64,000 bases of DNA, taken from Halobacterium salinarum DSM 3754 (lineage in GTDB: Archaea > Halobacteriota > Halobacteria > Halobacteriales > Halobacteriaceae). The stretch spans positions 124,001 to 188,000 of the forward strand of contig NZ_VRYN01000003.1 in NCBI RefSeq assembly GCF_008124605.1, given 5' to 3'. Each line of letters opens with the position of its first letter. The stretch's first letter is position 1. Of this stretch, positions 49,501-57,314 are shown one piece after another. The notes under the pieces are model-generated. The model did not search any database. It was given only the letters and a program-made list of their open reading frames with translations, and was not told the origin of the DNA. A program made the translations under genes and the position numbers.

Positions 49501-50913
49501 CTACGTGTCGTCGCCGGAGAGGATGCCCCGGTGGGTCATCCCCTCGGGGTCGAGCACGTCAGCGGCCTCCGCCTCCGAGAGGTATCCCTTCTCGACGACG
49601 ACCTCCGTGACTGTTTTCCCCTCCTTCAGCGCGGCCTTCGCGACCTCGCTGGCCTTGTCGTAGCCGATCGTGGGGTTGAGCGCGGTCGCCAGCGCCATCG
49701 AGCGCTCGACCTGCGCCTCGCAGGCGGCCTCGTTGGCTTCGAGCTTGGCGACGAACTTCTCGCCGAAGGCAGCGCTCGCGTTGGCGAGCATGTCCGCGGA
49801 CTGCAGGAAGTTGTGCGCCAGCACGGGCTTGTAGAGGTTCAAGTCGATCTGCCCCTCCGCGGCCCCCGCGGCGATGGCGGCGTCGTTGCCCACGACCTGC
49901 TTGTGGACCTGGTTGACCGCCTCCGCCACCACGGGGTTGATCTTCCCGGGCATGATCGAGGAGCCGGGCTGGTTCTCGGGCTGCTCGATCTCCCCCAGCC
50001 CGTTGCGGGGGCCGGAGGCAAGCAGCCGGAGGTCGTTGGCGATCTTGTTCAGCGACCCCGCGACCGTGCGCAGCGCGCCGTGGGCCTCGTTCATGGCGTC
50101 GTGGGCGGCCTGCGCCTCGAAGTGGTTGTCCGCCTCACGGAACGTAACGCCGGTCTCCTCGCTGATGTAGCCGGCCGCCGTCTCCGGGAACTCGGGGTGG
50201 GTGTTCAGCCCGGTGCCGACGGCGGTGCCGCCGAGCGCGAGCTCCGAGAGGCGCGGGGCAACGGCCTCGATGCGGTCGATGCCCTTCTCGACTTGGGTGC
50301 GGTAGCCGCCGAACTCCTGGCCCAACCGCACCGGCGTGGCGTCCTGCAAGTGCGTGCGCCCGGTCTTCACGACGCCGTCGAACGCGTCCGCTTTGTCGTC
50401 GAGTTCCGCTGCCAGCGTCTCCAGGCCGGGTTTGACGTCGTTGACGAGCGCGTCGAGGCTCGCCACGTGCATCGCGGTCGGGATCACGTCGTTGCTGGAC
50501 TGGCCATAGTTCACGTGGTCGTTGGGGTGCACGACGCGATCCCCGATCTCCTCGCCGAGGAGCTCCGCGGCGCGGTTCGCGATGACCTCGTTGGCGTTCA
50601 TGTTCGAGGACGTCCCGGACCCGGTCTGGAAGACGTCGACCGGGAACTGGTCGTCGTGCTCGCCGGCGATGACCTCGTCGGCGGCCGCGACGATGGCGTC
50701 GGCGCGCTCGTCGTCAACGAGGCCGAGGTCGCGGTTCGCCTGCGCGGCGGCCTTCTTGACGACGCCGAGCGCGCGCACGAACCGCCGCCCGAACGCGATC
50801 CCCGAGATCGGGAAGTTCTCGATCGCGCGCTGGGTCTGTGCCCCCCAGTAGGCGTCAGCGGGAACCTGCATCTCGCCGAGGCTGTCCTGCTCCGTGCGGT
50901 AATCCTCGCTCAT
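49501..50913 (-). CDS. fumC: Class II fumarate hydratase
   Basis: A 470-aa fumarase. The active-site signature GSSIMPGKINPVVAEAVNQV is clear, and the family start is DSLGEMQVPADAYWGAQTQR. TGSGTSSNMNANEVIANRA and THLQDATPVRLGQEFGGYRT are further conserved blocks. It converts fumarate to malate, the step after the succinate dehydrogenase encoded in this window. The ATG at 50913 (MSEDYRTEQ) is used; a TATA-like box 24-30 nt upstream (TTTTACG on the minus strand) fits leaderless transcription. It is a single gene between the PH-domain operon and bolA. Confidence 0.96.
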   Translation of the reverse strand: MSEDYRTEQDSLGEMQVPADAYWGAQTQRAIENFPISGIAFGRRFVRALGVVKKAAAQANRDLGLVDDERADAIVAAADEVIAGEHDDQFPVDVFQTGSGTSSNMNANEVIANRAAELLGEEIGDRVVHPNDHVNYGQSSNDVIPTAMHVASLDALVNDVKPGLETLAAELDDKADAFDGVVKTGRTHLQDATPVRLGQEFGGYRTQVEKGIDRIEAVAPRLSELALGGTAVGTGLNTHPEFPETAAGYISEETGVTFREADNHFEAQAAHDAMNEAHGALRTVAGSLNKIANDLRLLASGPRNGLGEIEQPENQPGSSIMPGKINPVVAEAVNQVHKQVVGNDAAIAAGAAEGQIDLNLYKPVLAHNFLQSADMLANASAAFGEKFVAKLEANEAACEAQVERSMALATALNPTIGYDKASEVAKAALKEGKTVTEVVVEKGYLSEAEAADVLDPEGMTHRGILSGDDT

Positions 50914-50936
50914 ACGTGGGCGGTCTCCCGGCGGCG

Positions 50937-50943
50937 CGTAAAA
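50937..50943 (-). promoter_or_regulatory. TATA-like box for fumC
   Basis: The minus strand reads TTTTACG 24-30 nt before the fumC ATG, which fits leaderless transcription. Confidence 0.45.
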
Positions 50944-51116
50944 GCCATCGGAACCAGTCGCCGTGGTTGAACACACGCCCTGACGGACCGACCCGACTCG
51001 GCGGCGTGTATGCACGCCCCAGACGGCATGCGCGGCGGCTTGCAGTTCCCGGCCAAGTGGGCTGGCGACGGTCGCCGCGACCCCGCGGCCCGCCGGCTAC
51101 CGAGCGCCCGCGTGGC

Positions 51117-51365
51117 TCATGCGTCGCGGTCGCTGCGTGGGCGTGTCGTGAGCTCCAGCGCGTGGATCTCAGTCGTCATGGCGTCGCCGAGCGCGTCGTA
51201 CACCATGTCGTGTTGGTCGACCAGCGACACGCCCTCGAAGGCCGGGGAGACAACGACGGCTTCGAGGTGGTCGTCGTCATGGGGGCCACGCGCCCGCGAT
51301 ACGGTGGCGCTGCAGTCCGCCTCGAACCCGGCTTCGATCCGCGCTTCGATGTCGGCGAGATCCAT
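51117..51365 (-). CDS. BolA-family protein
   Basis: An 82-aa protein. It has the BolA fold pattern: [20 protein letters not shown], then [20 protein letters not shown] and [15 protein letters not shown], with the late [10 protein letters not shown] motif. The last region includes the invariant His expected to help bind a [2Fe-2S] cluster with a monothiol glutaredoxin. BolA proteins act in iron-sulfur trafficking and stress. It starts at the ATG at 51365. The 200-bp gap before fumC has no clear gene. Confidence 0.88.
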   Translation of the reverse strand: MDLADIEARIEAGFEADCSATVSRARGPHDDDHLEAVVVSPAFEGVSLVDQHDMVYDALGDAMTTEIHALELTTRPRSDRDA

Positions 51366-51413
51366 GCCTGTGCGTGAGCGCGCGGTCGGTAAACACTCCC
51401 GGATCAGCGCCGG

Positions 51414-52397
51414 TCACGTCCACCGGTCGAGGCCGGTCTGTGCGGCCGCGGCGTCGATGCGCTCGAACCCCCGGGCGACCGCGTCGGCGTCGACCTCCCA
51501 CTCGTCGGTGACGAACGCGCGGGCCGCGTCGATGGCCGGCGACACGTCGGGGTCGATCACGTAGTCGTCGGTCACGTCGGGGTTCAAGAACAGCTCCCGG
51601 ATGCGGTCGCCGTGGGCGACGTGCTCGCCTTCGGCCGCCAGCACGTCCCAGAGGTCGCCGTGCTCGCCGATCGCGTCCAGGGCCGTTGTCGGTCCGAACC
51701 CGTCGATCCCGGGGTTGAAATCCGTCCCACAGAGGATTCCGACGTCGACGAGTTGCTCCCACGTCAGGTCGTGTTCGGCGAGCGTCGCGTCGAAGTCCAT
51801 CAGCTCCGGGTGGCCGGAGCTCGTGAGCTGGCGCAGCGTCACCGGCGACCCAAGCAGCAGGCAGTCGTAGTCGTCGCTGCCCGCGTAGTCGACGGCGTCG
51901 TCCGTCCGCGTCATGTATGCGGCCTGTGCTTCGCCCTCCGCGGGGGCTTCGACTTGCGGGATGTCCAACAGGTCGAACAGCTCCCGGGTGGTCTCGTGGA
52001 TGGTGGGCGTGAGTCGCTGCGTGCGCGCGTCCAGGCGCGCCGCCTCGGCGGCGTCGCCCGCCTCGCGGGCGTCGTCGAGCTGTTCCTCGTAGCGCTCGCG
52101 TTGCTCGCGGCGGTCGGCGATCTCGTCGTCTTTGAGCTCGGTGACCCCGCCGTCCCAGACGAACACGGGCGTGAGGCCGTGTTCGAAGAACTTCGGCAGG
52201 CCCTGCACCGCGCCGACGAGGTTCGCCACTTCGGTGCCGTCGCTGGTGGTGTAGACGTCCGCGCCGGTCCACTGGACGGTCGTGGTGAGGTACTTGTACA
52301 GCCAGTTGTGGGCGTCGACGGCCACCACACTCCCTTCGAGGTCCGCGAAGGGAGTCTCCTCGATGGCCGCGAGCTGCCGGAGGTCCGCGTTCCCCAT
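51414..52397 (-). CDS. fen: Flap endonuclease 1 (FEN1)
   Basis: A 327-aa structure-specific nuclease. Metal-binding acids are visible in [14 protein letters not shown] (Asp), [14 protein letters not shown] (two Glu), [11 protein letters not shown] (Asp pair) and [13 protein letters not shown] (Asp, H2TH entrance). The C-terminus ends QTGLDRWT, a PCNA-interacting PIP box. It removes 5' flaps made during lagging-strand synthesis and repair. The ATG at 52397 follows the family start (MGNADLRQL); a GTG one codon upstream is not preferred. It is close to and upstream of bolA on the same strand and downstream of a GNAT gene. Confidence 0.96.
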
Positions 52398-52445
52398 CAC
52401 GCCCAGTTCGGGTGCCCGCGGTTTAACCGTTGAGCTGTGGCGGCG

Positions 52446-53027
52446 TTACCACTCGACTCGTGCTGGCGGCGACGCCCCACGTGTGCGGTCGAGAAACGCC
52501 GCCTCCTCGGGCGAGAGGTCGCGCTCCCGGTACCGGTCGAGGCCGTCCTGGTAGCCGGCCGCTCGGTGCTCGCAGGGGCGTTCCAGCACGAGCTCGGCGA
52601 TGCCCGTCTCCTGGCCCGTGAATCCGAAGCCGGCCTTGTGCAGCGCCTCGTACGCGAAGGGGTTGTTGACGGCGATGCGCACGCACTCGTGGTCGCCCAG
52701 CAGGTGGGCGGCGGCGAACGCGCAGAGCCGCGCACCGATGCCCGCCCCGCGGCGGTCGCCGCGCACGGTCACGTACCGCAGCCACGCCGCGTGGGCGTCC
52801 GTGCGGTCTTCGTTGAACGAGACGGCACCCACAACGTCGTCGACGGGGTCGTCAGCCGCCCGCGCGTCGGGCGGCCAGTCGTCGCCGCGCTTGGCGAGGG
52901 GCGCGCCCTCGTAGGCGACCGCCTTCCCCGTGTTCGACATCACGAACTTGCCGGCGTAACTGAACGCCTCCCAATCCAACAGCAGCGTCGGCCCGTCGTG
53001 GTGATCCCCCAGGACCGCATAGCGCAC
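52446..53027 (-). CDS. GNAT-family N-acetyltransferase
   Basis: A 193-aa acetyltransferase. The acetyl-CoA motif reads LRYVTVRGDRRGAGIGARLC with R-x-x-G-x-G/A, followed by a helix and the motif-B strand CVRIAVNNPFAYEALHKAGF. It starts with a GTG (MRYAVLGDHH). The acceptor group cannot be told; it could act on a small molecule or a protein terminus. It lies 48 bp upstream of the FEN1 gene on the same strand and is divergent from the DUF3054 gene. Confidence 0.9.
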   Translation of the reverse strand: MRYAVLGDHHDGPTLLLDWEAFSYAGKFVMSNTGKAVAYEGAPLAKRGDDWPPDARAADDPVDDVVGAVSFNEDRTDAHAAWLRYVTVRGDRRGAGIGARLCAFAAAHLLGDHECVRIAVNNPFAYEALHKAGFGFTGQETGIAELVLERPCEHRAAGYQDGLDRYRERDLSPEEAAFLDRTRGASPPARVEW

Positions 53028-53116
53028 GCTCGGCCGTTACGCCGGCAGGCCAAAAGACTGCGTGGTTGCCCGTCGAAACCGGGACATCCTTGCCCCACGA
53101 GGTGGAACCCGCGGAT

Positions 53117-53518
53117 ATGACGCTCACTGACGTCGACGGTCGCGCCGTCGCACGGTTCCTCCCGGGGGACGTGGTTGTGATCCTGGTGGTGATCCTGGCC
53201 GGCACGCTCCGCCACGGCACGTTCACGCCCCAGGAATACGCCGGCGTCCTGTTGCCGTTCCTCATCGGGTGGCTGGCCGCGGCCCCCCTCGTCGGCGCGT
53301 ACAGCGCCAGCACCGTAGCATCCAACCGGCGCGCCATCGTGCTCGCGGCGGGCACCTGGTTGGCCGCGGACCTCATCGGTCAGCTCATCCGCAACACCGC
53401 CGCGTTCCCCGGGAACGCTGACCCGACGTTCTTCCTCGTGATGTTCGCCACCGTCACGGCCGGCCTCGCGATCGCCCGGTTCATCACGCTCGTCGTCGTT
53501 GATCTCCGGGGGTCGTAA
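53117..53518 (+). CDS. DUF3054 membrane protein (4 helices)
   Basis: A 133-aa integral membrane protein. It has four predicted helices starting VVVILVVILAGTLRHG, then GVLLPFLIGWLAAAPLVGAY, AIVLAAGTWLAADLIGQLI, and TFFLVMFATVTAGLAIARFI. This is the DUF3054 family in archaea and actinobacteria. The role is unknown. The ATG at 53117 is preferred to an upstream Met because the extra residues include a break in the hydrophobic pattern. It precedes the ornithine cyclodeaminase homologue on the same strand with an 83-bp gap. Confidence 0.85.
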   Translation: MTLTDVDGRAVARFLPGDVVVILVVILAGTLRHGTFTPQEYAGVLLPFLIGWLAAAPLVGAYSASTVASNRRAIVLAAGTWLAADLIGQLIRNTAAFPGNADPTFFLVMFATVTAGLAIARFITLVVVDLRGS

Positions 53519-53601
53519 TCCGGGCATCGCCAGCCCGGAGTCCCGCCGCCTCCTCAATCCTTTTCGTGGCTTCGGACGAATCAACAAGCGTGACAGCGAC
53601 G

Positions 53602-54588
53602 ATGTTCCTTTCGGCTGACGAGATCGCAGGACTGGCCACACCCGCCGACTACGTCGACGCGGTGCGCAGCGGCTACCGACAGCGCGGCGAAGGCGCGCCC
53701 GCCGAACCCCGCACCGCGCTCCTCCGCGAGGACCCCGCGGGCATGTTCACGGATTACTCCGCGCTCCTCCCGGACGACGGTGTCATGGGCGGGTACACGT
53801 ACAGCGCCGGGTTCGGCTCCGGCGACGCCTGGTTCATGACGCCGCTGTACGACGCCGACTCCGGCGCGCCGCTGGCGCTGCTCGACGGCGCGTCGATGAA
53901 CCCCCTCAAGACCGGGGCGGCCGGCGCGGTCGGCGTCGACGAACTCGCCCGGGCGGACGCCAGCGAGCTGGCGGTCATCGGCAGCAGCGCACAGGCCCAC
54001 GGCCAAGTGCAGGCAACGGCCACCGTCCGCGACCTGGACACGATCCACGTGTACTCGCCGACCCCCGAGAGCCGCGAGTCGTTCGCCGCCGACCTCGACG
54101 CCGACCTCGACGCGTCGGTGTCGGCCGTCGAATCGAGCGCGGCCGCGGTCACGGGCGCTGACATCGTCATCACCGCCACCAGCGCCAGCGAGCCGGTGTT
54201 CGACAGCGACAACCTGGACGCCGGCACGCACGTGACCGCGATGGGCCAATACCACCCCGAGAAGCGCGAACTGGACACGGCTGCCATCGAGCGTGCGACC
54301 TACGTCCCGGACCTGCGCGGGCGCACCACGCAGGACGCGGGGTCGTTCATCGCGGCCGTCGACGCCGGCGTCGTGGACAGCGACCACATCCACGCCGAGC
54401 TCGGTGACGTCGTCGCCGGGACGGCACCCGGCCGCCAGAGCGCCGACGAGATCACCGTGTTCGACAGCGGCGGCACGGGCATCGAGACGGTGGCGGCCGC
54501 GAACATGCTGTACGAACGCGCCGTCGAGCAGGACCTGGGCTCGGAGCTCGACTTCGCGCCCGCCAGCGAAGCGCTGTACGGCGAGTAA
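53602..54588 (+). CDS. Ornithine cyclodeaminase / alanine dehydrogenase / mu-crystallin family protein
   Basis: A 328-aa protein of the OCD fold. It begins MFLSADEIAGLATPADYVDA. The dinucleotide site is ASELAVIGSSAQAHGQVQAT, and the substrate-binding K is in SMNPLKTGAAGAVGVDELAR. Late motifs are HVTAMGQYHPEKRELD and VFDSGGTGIETVAAANM. In archaea this group includes alanine dehydrogenase and lysine/ornithine cyclodeaminase; no residue decides which. The ATG at 53602 is used; a GTG four codons earlier (53590) fits leaderless spacing from a TTTTCG near 53561 and is an alternative. Its stop abuts, with no spacer, the stop of the presenilin-like gene. Confidence 0.88.
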   Translation: MFLSADEIAGLATPADYVDAVRSGYRQRGEGAPAEPRTALLREDPAGMFTDYSALLPDDGVMGGYTYSAGFGSGDAWFMTPLYDADSGAPLALLDGASMNPLKTGAAGAVGVDELARADASELAVIGSSAQAHGQVQATATVRDLDTIHVYSPTPESRESFAADLDADLDASVSAVESSAAAVTGADIVITATSASEPVFDSDNLDAGTHVTAMGQYHPEKRELDTAAIERATYVPDLRGRTTQDAGSFIAAVDAGVVDSDHIHAELGDVVAGTAPGRQSADEITVFDSGGTGIETVAAANMLYERAVEQDLGSELDFAPASEALYGE

Positions 54589-55545
54589 CTACAGGTAGGC
54601 AGCCACGCCGAGCGCGTCGAGGATCGGAATGCCGGCGGCGACCGCGCCGACGAGGTAGCCCGCGATCGCGCCGCCGTTCAACAGCGGCAGACCGGCGTGG
54701 GCGCGGCCCGCGAACACCATCCGCATCAGAACCAGCAGCCCCACCAGGGTGCCCGCCATCGCGGTCAGCGGTGCCAACTCGATCCCGGCGACGACCGGCG
54801 GCGTGTCCAGGAAGAACGCCGCGCTGGCCACCATGATCGACGGCATCACGGCGTCACCGAGGCCGATGAAGTACGCGGGCCGGTCGGCGGGCGCTGCCGC
54901 CTCGCGTTCGCCCGCCTCGGCTTCGTCGGCCGTCTCGGCGGCGTCCTCGACGAACGAGTACGCCAGCGTCGTCGGAACGACCAACACGATCGGCAGCCGC
55001 AGCTCCATGACCCCGGAGGCCAGCGTGAGCATGTGCTCGGTGCCGTAGACGCTGATCGCGTCGTACACCGCCAGCGCGGTCAACAGCACGATCGCGGGGA
55101 GCACGCCGAAGCTGATCCCGAACAGGGCGGCCGCGCCCATCCCCATGATCGCGCCCGCGGCGTCGATGACCCACCACTCGGGGTACGCGTACAGCGCCCC
55201 CACGAGCGCCAGGGCCGGACCCCACACCGCGAGGTTCACGCCCGCAACCACGACCGCGGGGATCGCCACGGCGAAGACGTACGACGCGACCAGGCCGCTG
55301 GTCACCAGGACGACCCCCCGGAGGATCCATTGTTTGTCGTACTTGATGACCAGCAGAATGCCGCCGGTCGCAACCAGCAGGAACGCCACGTAGACGACGC
55401 TATTGAGCGGGTTCTGTGGGTTCTCCGTGGACTGCAGGCCCGCGCTCTGGAAGGGCTCAACCAGCGCGAGCGCGCCCACTTGGACGACGACGAACAGCGC
55501 GACGACGCCGGCGAGCACGGCGGCAACACGCGTCGAATCGTTCAT
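54589..55545 (-). CDS. Presenilin-like A22 intramembrane aspartyl protease
   Basis: A 318-aa polytopic membrane protein with nine predicted helices. The two catalytic motifs are present: Y-D in LTALAVYDAISVYGTEHMLT and G-L-G-D in AYFIGLGDAVMPSIMVASAA. Between them is an acidic soluble loop (TADEAEAGEREAAAPADRP). The third, PAL-type, motif near the end is changed here to P-L-L-N-G-G, so substrate handling may differ. Members cut within membrane helices of other proteins. The ATG at 55545 (MNDSTRVAAVL) is used. It is downstream of gar1 and srp19 on the same strand, 55 bp away, a link with membrane protein biogenesis. Confidence 0.87.
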   Translation of the reverse strand: MNDSTRVAAVLAGVVALFVVVQVGALALVEPFQSAGLQSTENPQNPLNSVVYVAFLLVATGGILLVIKYDKQWILRGVVLVTSGLVASYVFAVAIPAVVVAGVNLAVWGPALALVGALYAYPEWWVIDAAGAIMGMGAAALFGISFGVLPAIVLLTALAVYDAISVYGTEHMLTLASGVMELRLPIVLVVPTTLAYSFVEDAAETADEAEAGEREAAAPADRPAYFIGLGDAVMPSIMVASAAFFLDTPPVVAGIELAPLTAMAGTLVGLLVLMRMVFAGRAHAGLPLLNGGAIAGYLVGAVAAGIPILDALGVAAYL

Positions 55546-55600
55546 GCTCCGAGTGTGTGCGCGCCCCCCGTTTTGCAGCTTCGGTCTGTCGGGTGGCGGC

Positions 55601-55828
55601 CTACCGCTTGTAGAGGGTGTCCCCGACGAGCCCCGGCAGGTGAACGCCGTCGTCCGGTGACACCGCCAGGTAGGGGCGTTCAACCGGCCCGAACACGTCG
55701 ACGACGCGGCCAACGGTGTCCAGTTGTTGGTCGACAAGCATCGCGCCGATCGGCGGGTGGGCGTCCGCGTCGGTGCGCACGACCGCGATGGTGCCCGCGG
55801 TCCGCGTGACGCTGCCGGCGCGCTCCAT
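55601..55828 (-). CDS. gar1: H/ACA ribonucleoprotein subunit Gar1
   Basis: A 75-aa Gar1 of the H/ACA RNA-guided pseudouridylation complex. It is a small beta-barrel: TVGRVVDVFGPVERPYLAVS is the conserved G-x-x-x-D-x-F-G-P strand pair, after VVRTDADAHPPIGAMLVDQQ. It starts at the ATG at 55828, sharing one base with the srp19 stop (TGATG). That overlap shows they are translated together. The length is typical for archaea. It helps place substrate RNA and release product. Confidence 0.93.
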   Translation of the reverse strand: MERAGSVTRTAGTIAVVRTDADAHPPIGAMLVDQQLDTVGRVVDVFGPVERPYLAVSPDDGVHLPGLVGDTLYKR

Positions 55829-56106
55829 CAGTCCCGGAGCGCGCCGACGTACGCGGCGACGGCCTGGACGAGCGTGTTCTTCGCGTCGTCGGCGTCTTTC
55901 ACCAGGACGCGGCCCGCAGCGTCCCAGTGCCGCCGTGGGTACGCCACGTCGCGCTCGACGACGGCGTCGTAGCCGACCTGCTGGACGGCGGTCGCGATCT
56001 CGTCGATGGACGGCTCCTCGACGGCAAGCTCCATGGGGACGCGGCGGCCGTCGCGGCGGGACAGCGCCGCGTCGAAGTACGCGGGCCAGATGACGTTCTC
56101 AACCAT
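55828..56106 (-). CDS. srp19: Signal recognition particle 19-kDa protein (SRP19)
   Basis: A 92-aa SRP19. The family start [20 protein letters not shown] (with W-P-x-Y-x-D and R-x-x-G-R-R-V) and the strands [20 protein letters not shown] then [20 protein letters not shown] match. It binds the SRP RNA and helps SRP54 dock, needed for membrane protein insertion. It is followed with a one-base overlap by gar1. The ATG at 56106 lies 39 bp after the btuF stop. Small RNA-binding proteins are often grouped like this in archaea. Confidence 0.94.
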   Translation of the reverse strand: MVENVIWPAYFDAALSRRDGRRVPMELAVEEPSIDEIATAVQQVGYDAVVERDVAYPRRHWDAAGRVLVKDADDAKNTLVQAVAAYVGALRD

Positions 56107-56145
56107 ACGCGTCGCTACCGGGCGGAGGAATGAAACGGTGTCGGC

Positions 56146-57255
56146 CTACCGGCGTGCGACGAGCGCAGCGCCCGCCAGCGCGCACACCGCGGCTGCGACC
56201 CCGAATCCGGGTGCCGTGCCGTCCGCTGCGTCGGTGGGCGGCGCCGTCGACGTCGCCGTCGTGGTCGCCGACGGCTGTGCGTCGAGCGTCGTGTTGATGG
56301 TGGTGTTGTGGAACGCGTTCGCCATCCGCGCCATCGGCTCCACGATCCGCGGCGCGGGCTGGTTGATGTGGTTGGTGTTCACCGCAACCACGTTGCCGGT
56401 GGCGTACGCGGTGGTGTTCCGGACGACCGACGACGGCGCAACGAGCGCGGACGCCGTGGCGTCAAGGCGGTCCGCGGAGACGCCGGTCACCACGACGTCG
56501 GGGTCTTGGGAGACGATGACCTCCTCGGAGAGCTGCGGGTACGATGAGGTGGTGTTCACGTCGGCAGCGATGTTGTGGCCGCCGGCCGCCTCGATGGCCG
56601 CGCCGATGAACGTGTTCGGGCCGGCGGTGTAGCCGTCACCGAGGTGGTAGTAGACGCGGGGCCGCGCGGAATCGGTGTCCGGCACGGCGTCCGCGATGGC
56701 GGCGACGCGGTCCCGCATCTCGGCGGTGGTGGCGGCCGCCGCCGCGCAGTTGCCCGTGAGCCGGCCGATGGTGGCGGTCTTTTCGACGACGCCGTCGATG
56801 CTCGTGGCGGCCCGGAACTGGAAGACGGTGATGCCGGCCGACCGGAGCCGCGTGACCGTGGTGTTGCGGACGGTGTTCGGCGCAAGCACCAGATCCGGGT
56901 CGAGGCCGACGACCGCTTCGACGTTCGTCTGCGAGGGTTGGCCGCCGGAGACGACCGTGCGCTGGCTGGCCGTGGGCAGATACGTGCCGAACTGGGAGAC
57001 GCCCACGACGGCGTCGCGGTCGCCGAGCTCCCACATGGTTTGTGCCGCACTGGGGTTCAGCGTGACGACGCGCTCGGGCTCGCTGTCGAGTGTGATCGCG
57101 GTGTTGCTGGCGTCGGGTTCGGTGACCGGAAACGAGCACGCCCGGTCGGCGTCGGCGTGCTGTGCTGGCGGCTGTGGCGCGAGCGCGCCCGCCGGAGCGG
57201 TCATCGTCACGGCGAGCGCCACGATCACGAGGGTGGCGAAGCGGCCCCGATGCAT
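56146..57255 (-). CDS. btuF: Cobalamin ABC transporter substrate-binding protein with PGF-CTERM anchor
   Basis: A 369-aa exported binding protein. It begins with a signal peptide (MHRGRFATLVIVALAVTMTA), and residues 55-300 form a class III periplasmic-binding fold: ERVVTLNPSAAQTMWELGDR, DAVVGVSQFGTYLPTASQRT, VGLDPDLVLAPNTVRNTTV, and TVFQFRAATSIDGVVEKTAT. A Thr/Ala/Pro-rich linker leads to a PGF-CTERM signal (APGFGVAAAVCALAGAALVA, then R-R), which anchors it to the cell surface. Several N-x-T sequons are present. It is divergent from btuC with a 59-bp gap and a shared TATA palindrome. It should capture corrinoids for BtuCD; Halobacterium is known to import and use B12. Confidence 0.9.
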   Translation of the reverse strand: MHRGRFATLVIVALAVTMTAPAGALAPQPPAQHADADRACSFPVTEPDASNTAITLDSEPERVVTLNPSAAQTMWELGDRDAVVGVSQFGTYLPTASQRTVVSGGQPSQTNVEAVVGLDPDLVLAPNTVRNTTVTRLRSAGITVFQFRAATSIDGVVEKTATIGRLTGNCAAAAATTAEMRDRVAAIADAVPDTDSARPRVYYHLGDGYTAGPNTFIGAAIEAAGGHNIAADVNTTSSYPQLSEEVIVSQDPDVVVTGVSADRLDATASALVAPSSVVRNTTAYATGNVVAVNTNHINQPAPRIVEPMARMANAFHNTTINTTLDAQPSATTTATSTAPPTDAADGTAPGFGVAAAVCALAGAALVARR

Positions 57256-57280
57256 ACACCACCGGTCTCGCGACCACAAT

Positions 57281-57288
57281 AAATATTT
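57281..57288. promoter_or_regulatory. Shared palindromic TATA box between btuF and btuC
   Basis: AAATATTT is a perfect palindrome in the 59-bp divergent gap. Its centre lies about 30 nt from both ATGs (57255 and 57315), so one core element can serve both leaderless transcripts. Confidence 0.6.
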
Positions 57289-57314
57289 GACTACCGAAAG
57301 TACGCTTGGGCTCA

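Noticed and set aside
51010-51564. 184-codon plus-strand frame between fumC and FEN1
   Set aside because: It lies antisense to bolA and part of fen, and is Arg/Ser-rich without a motif.
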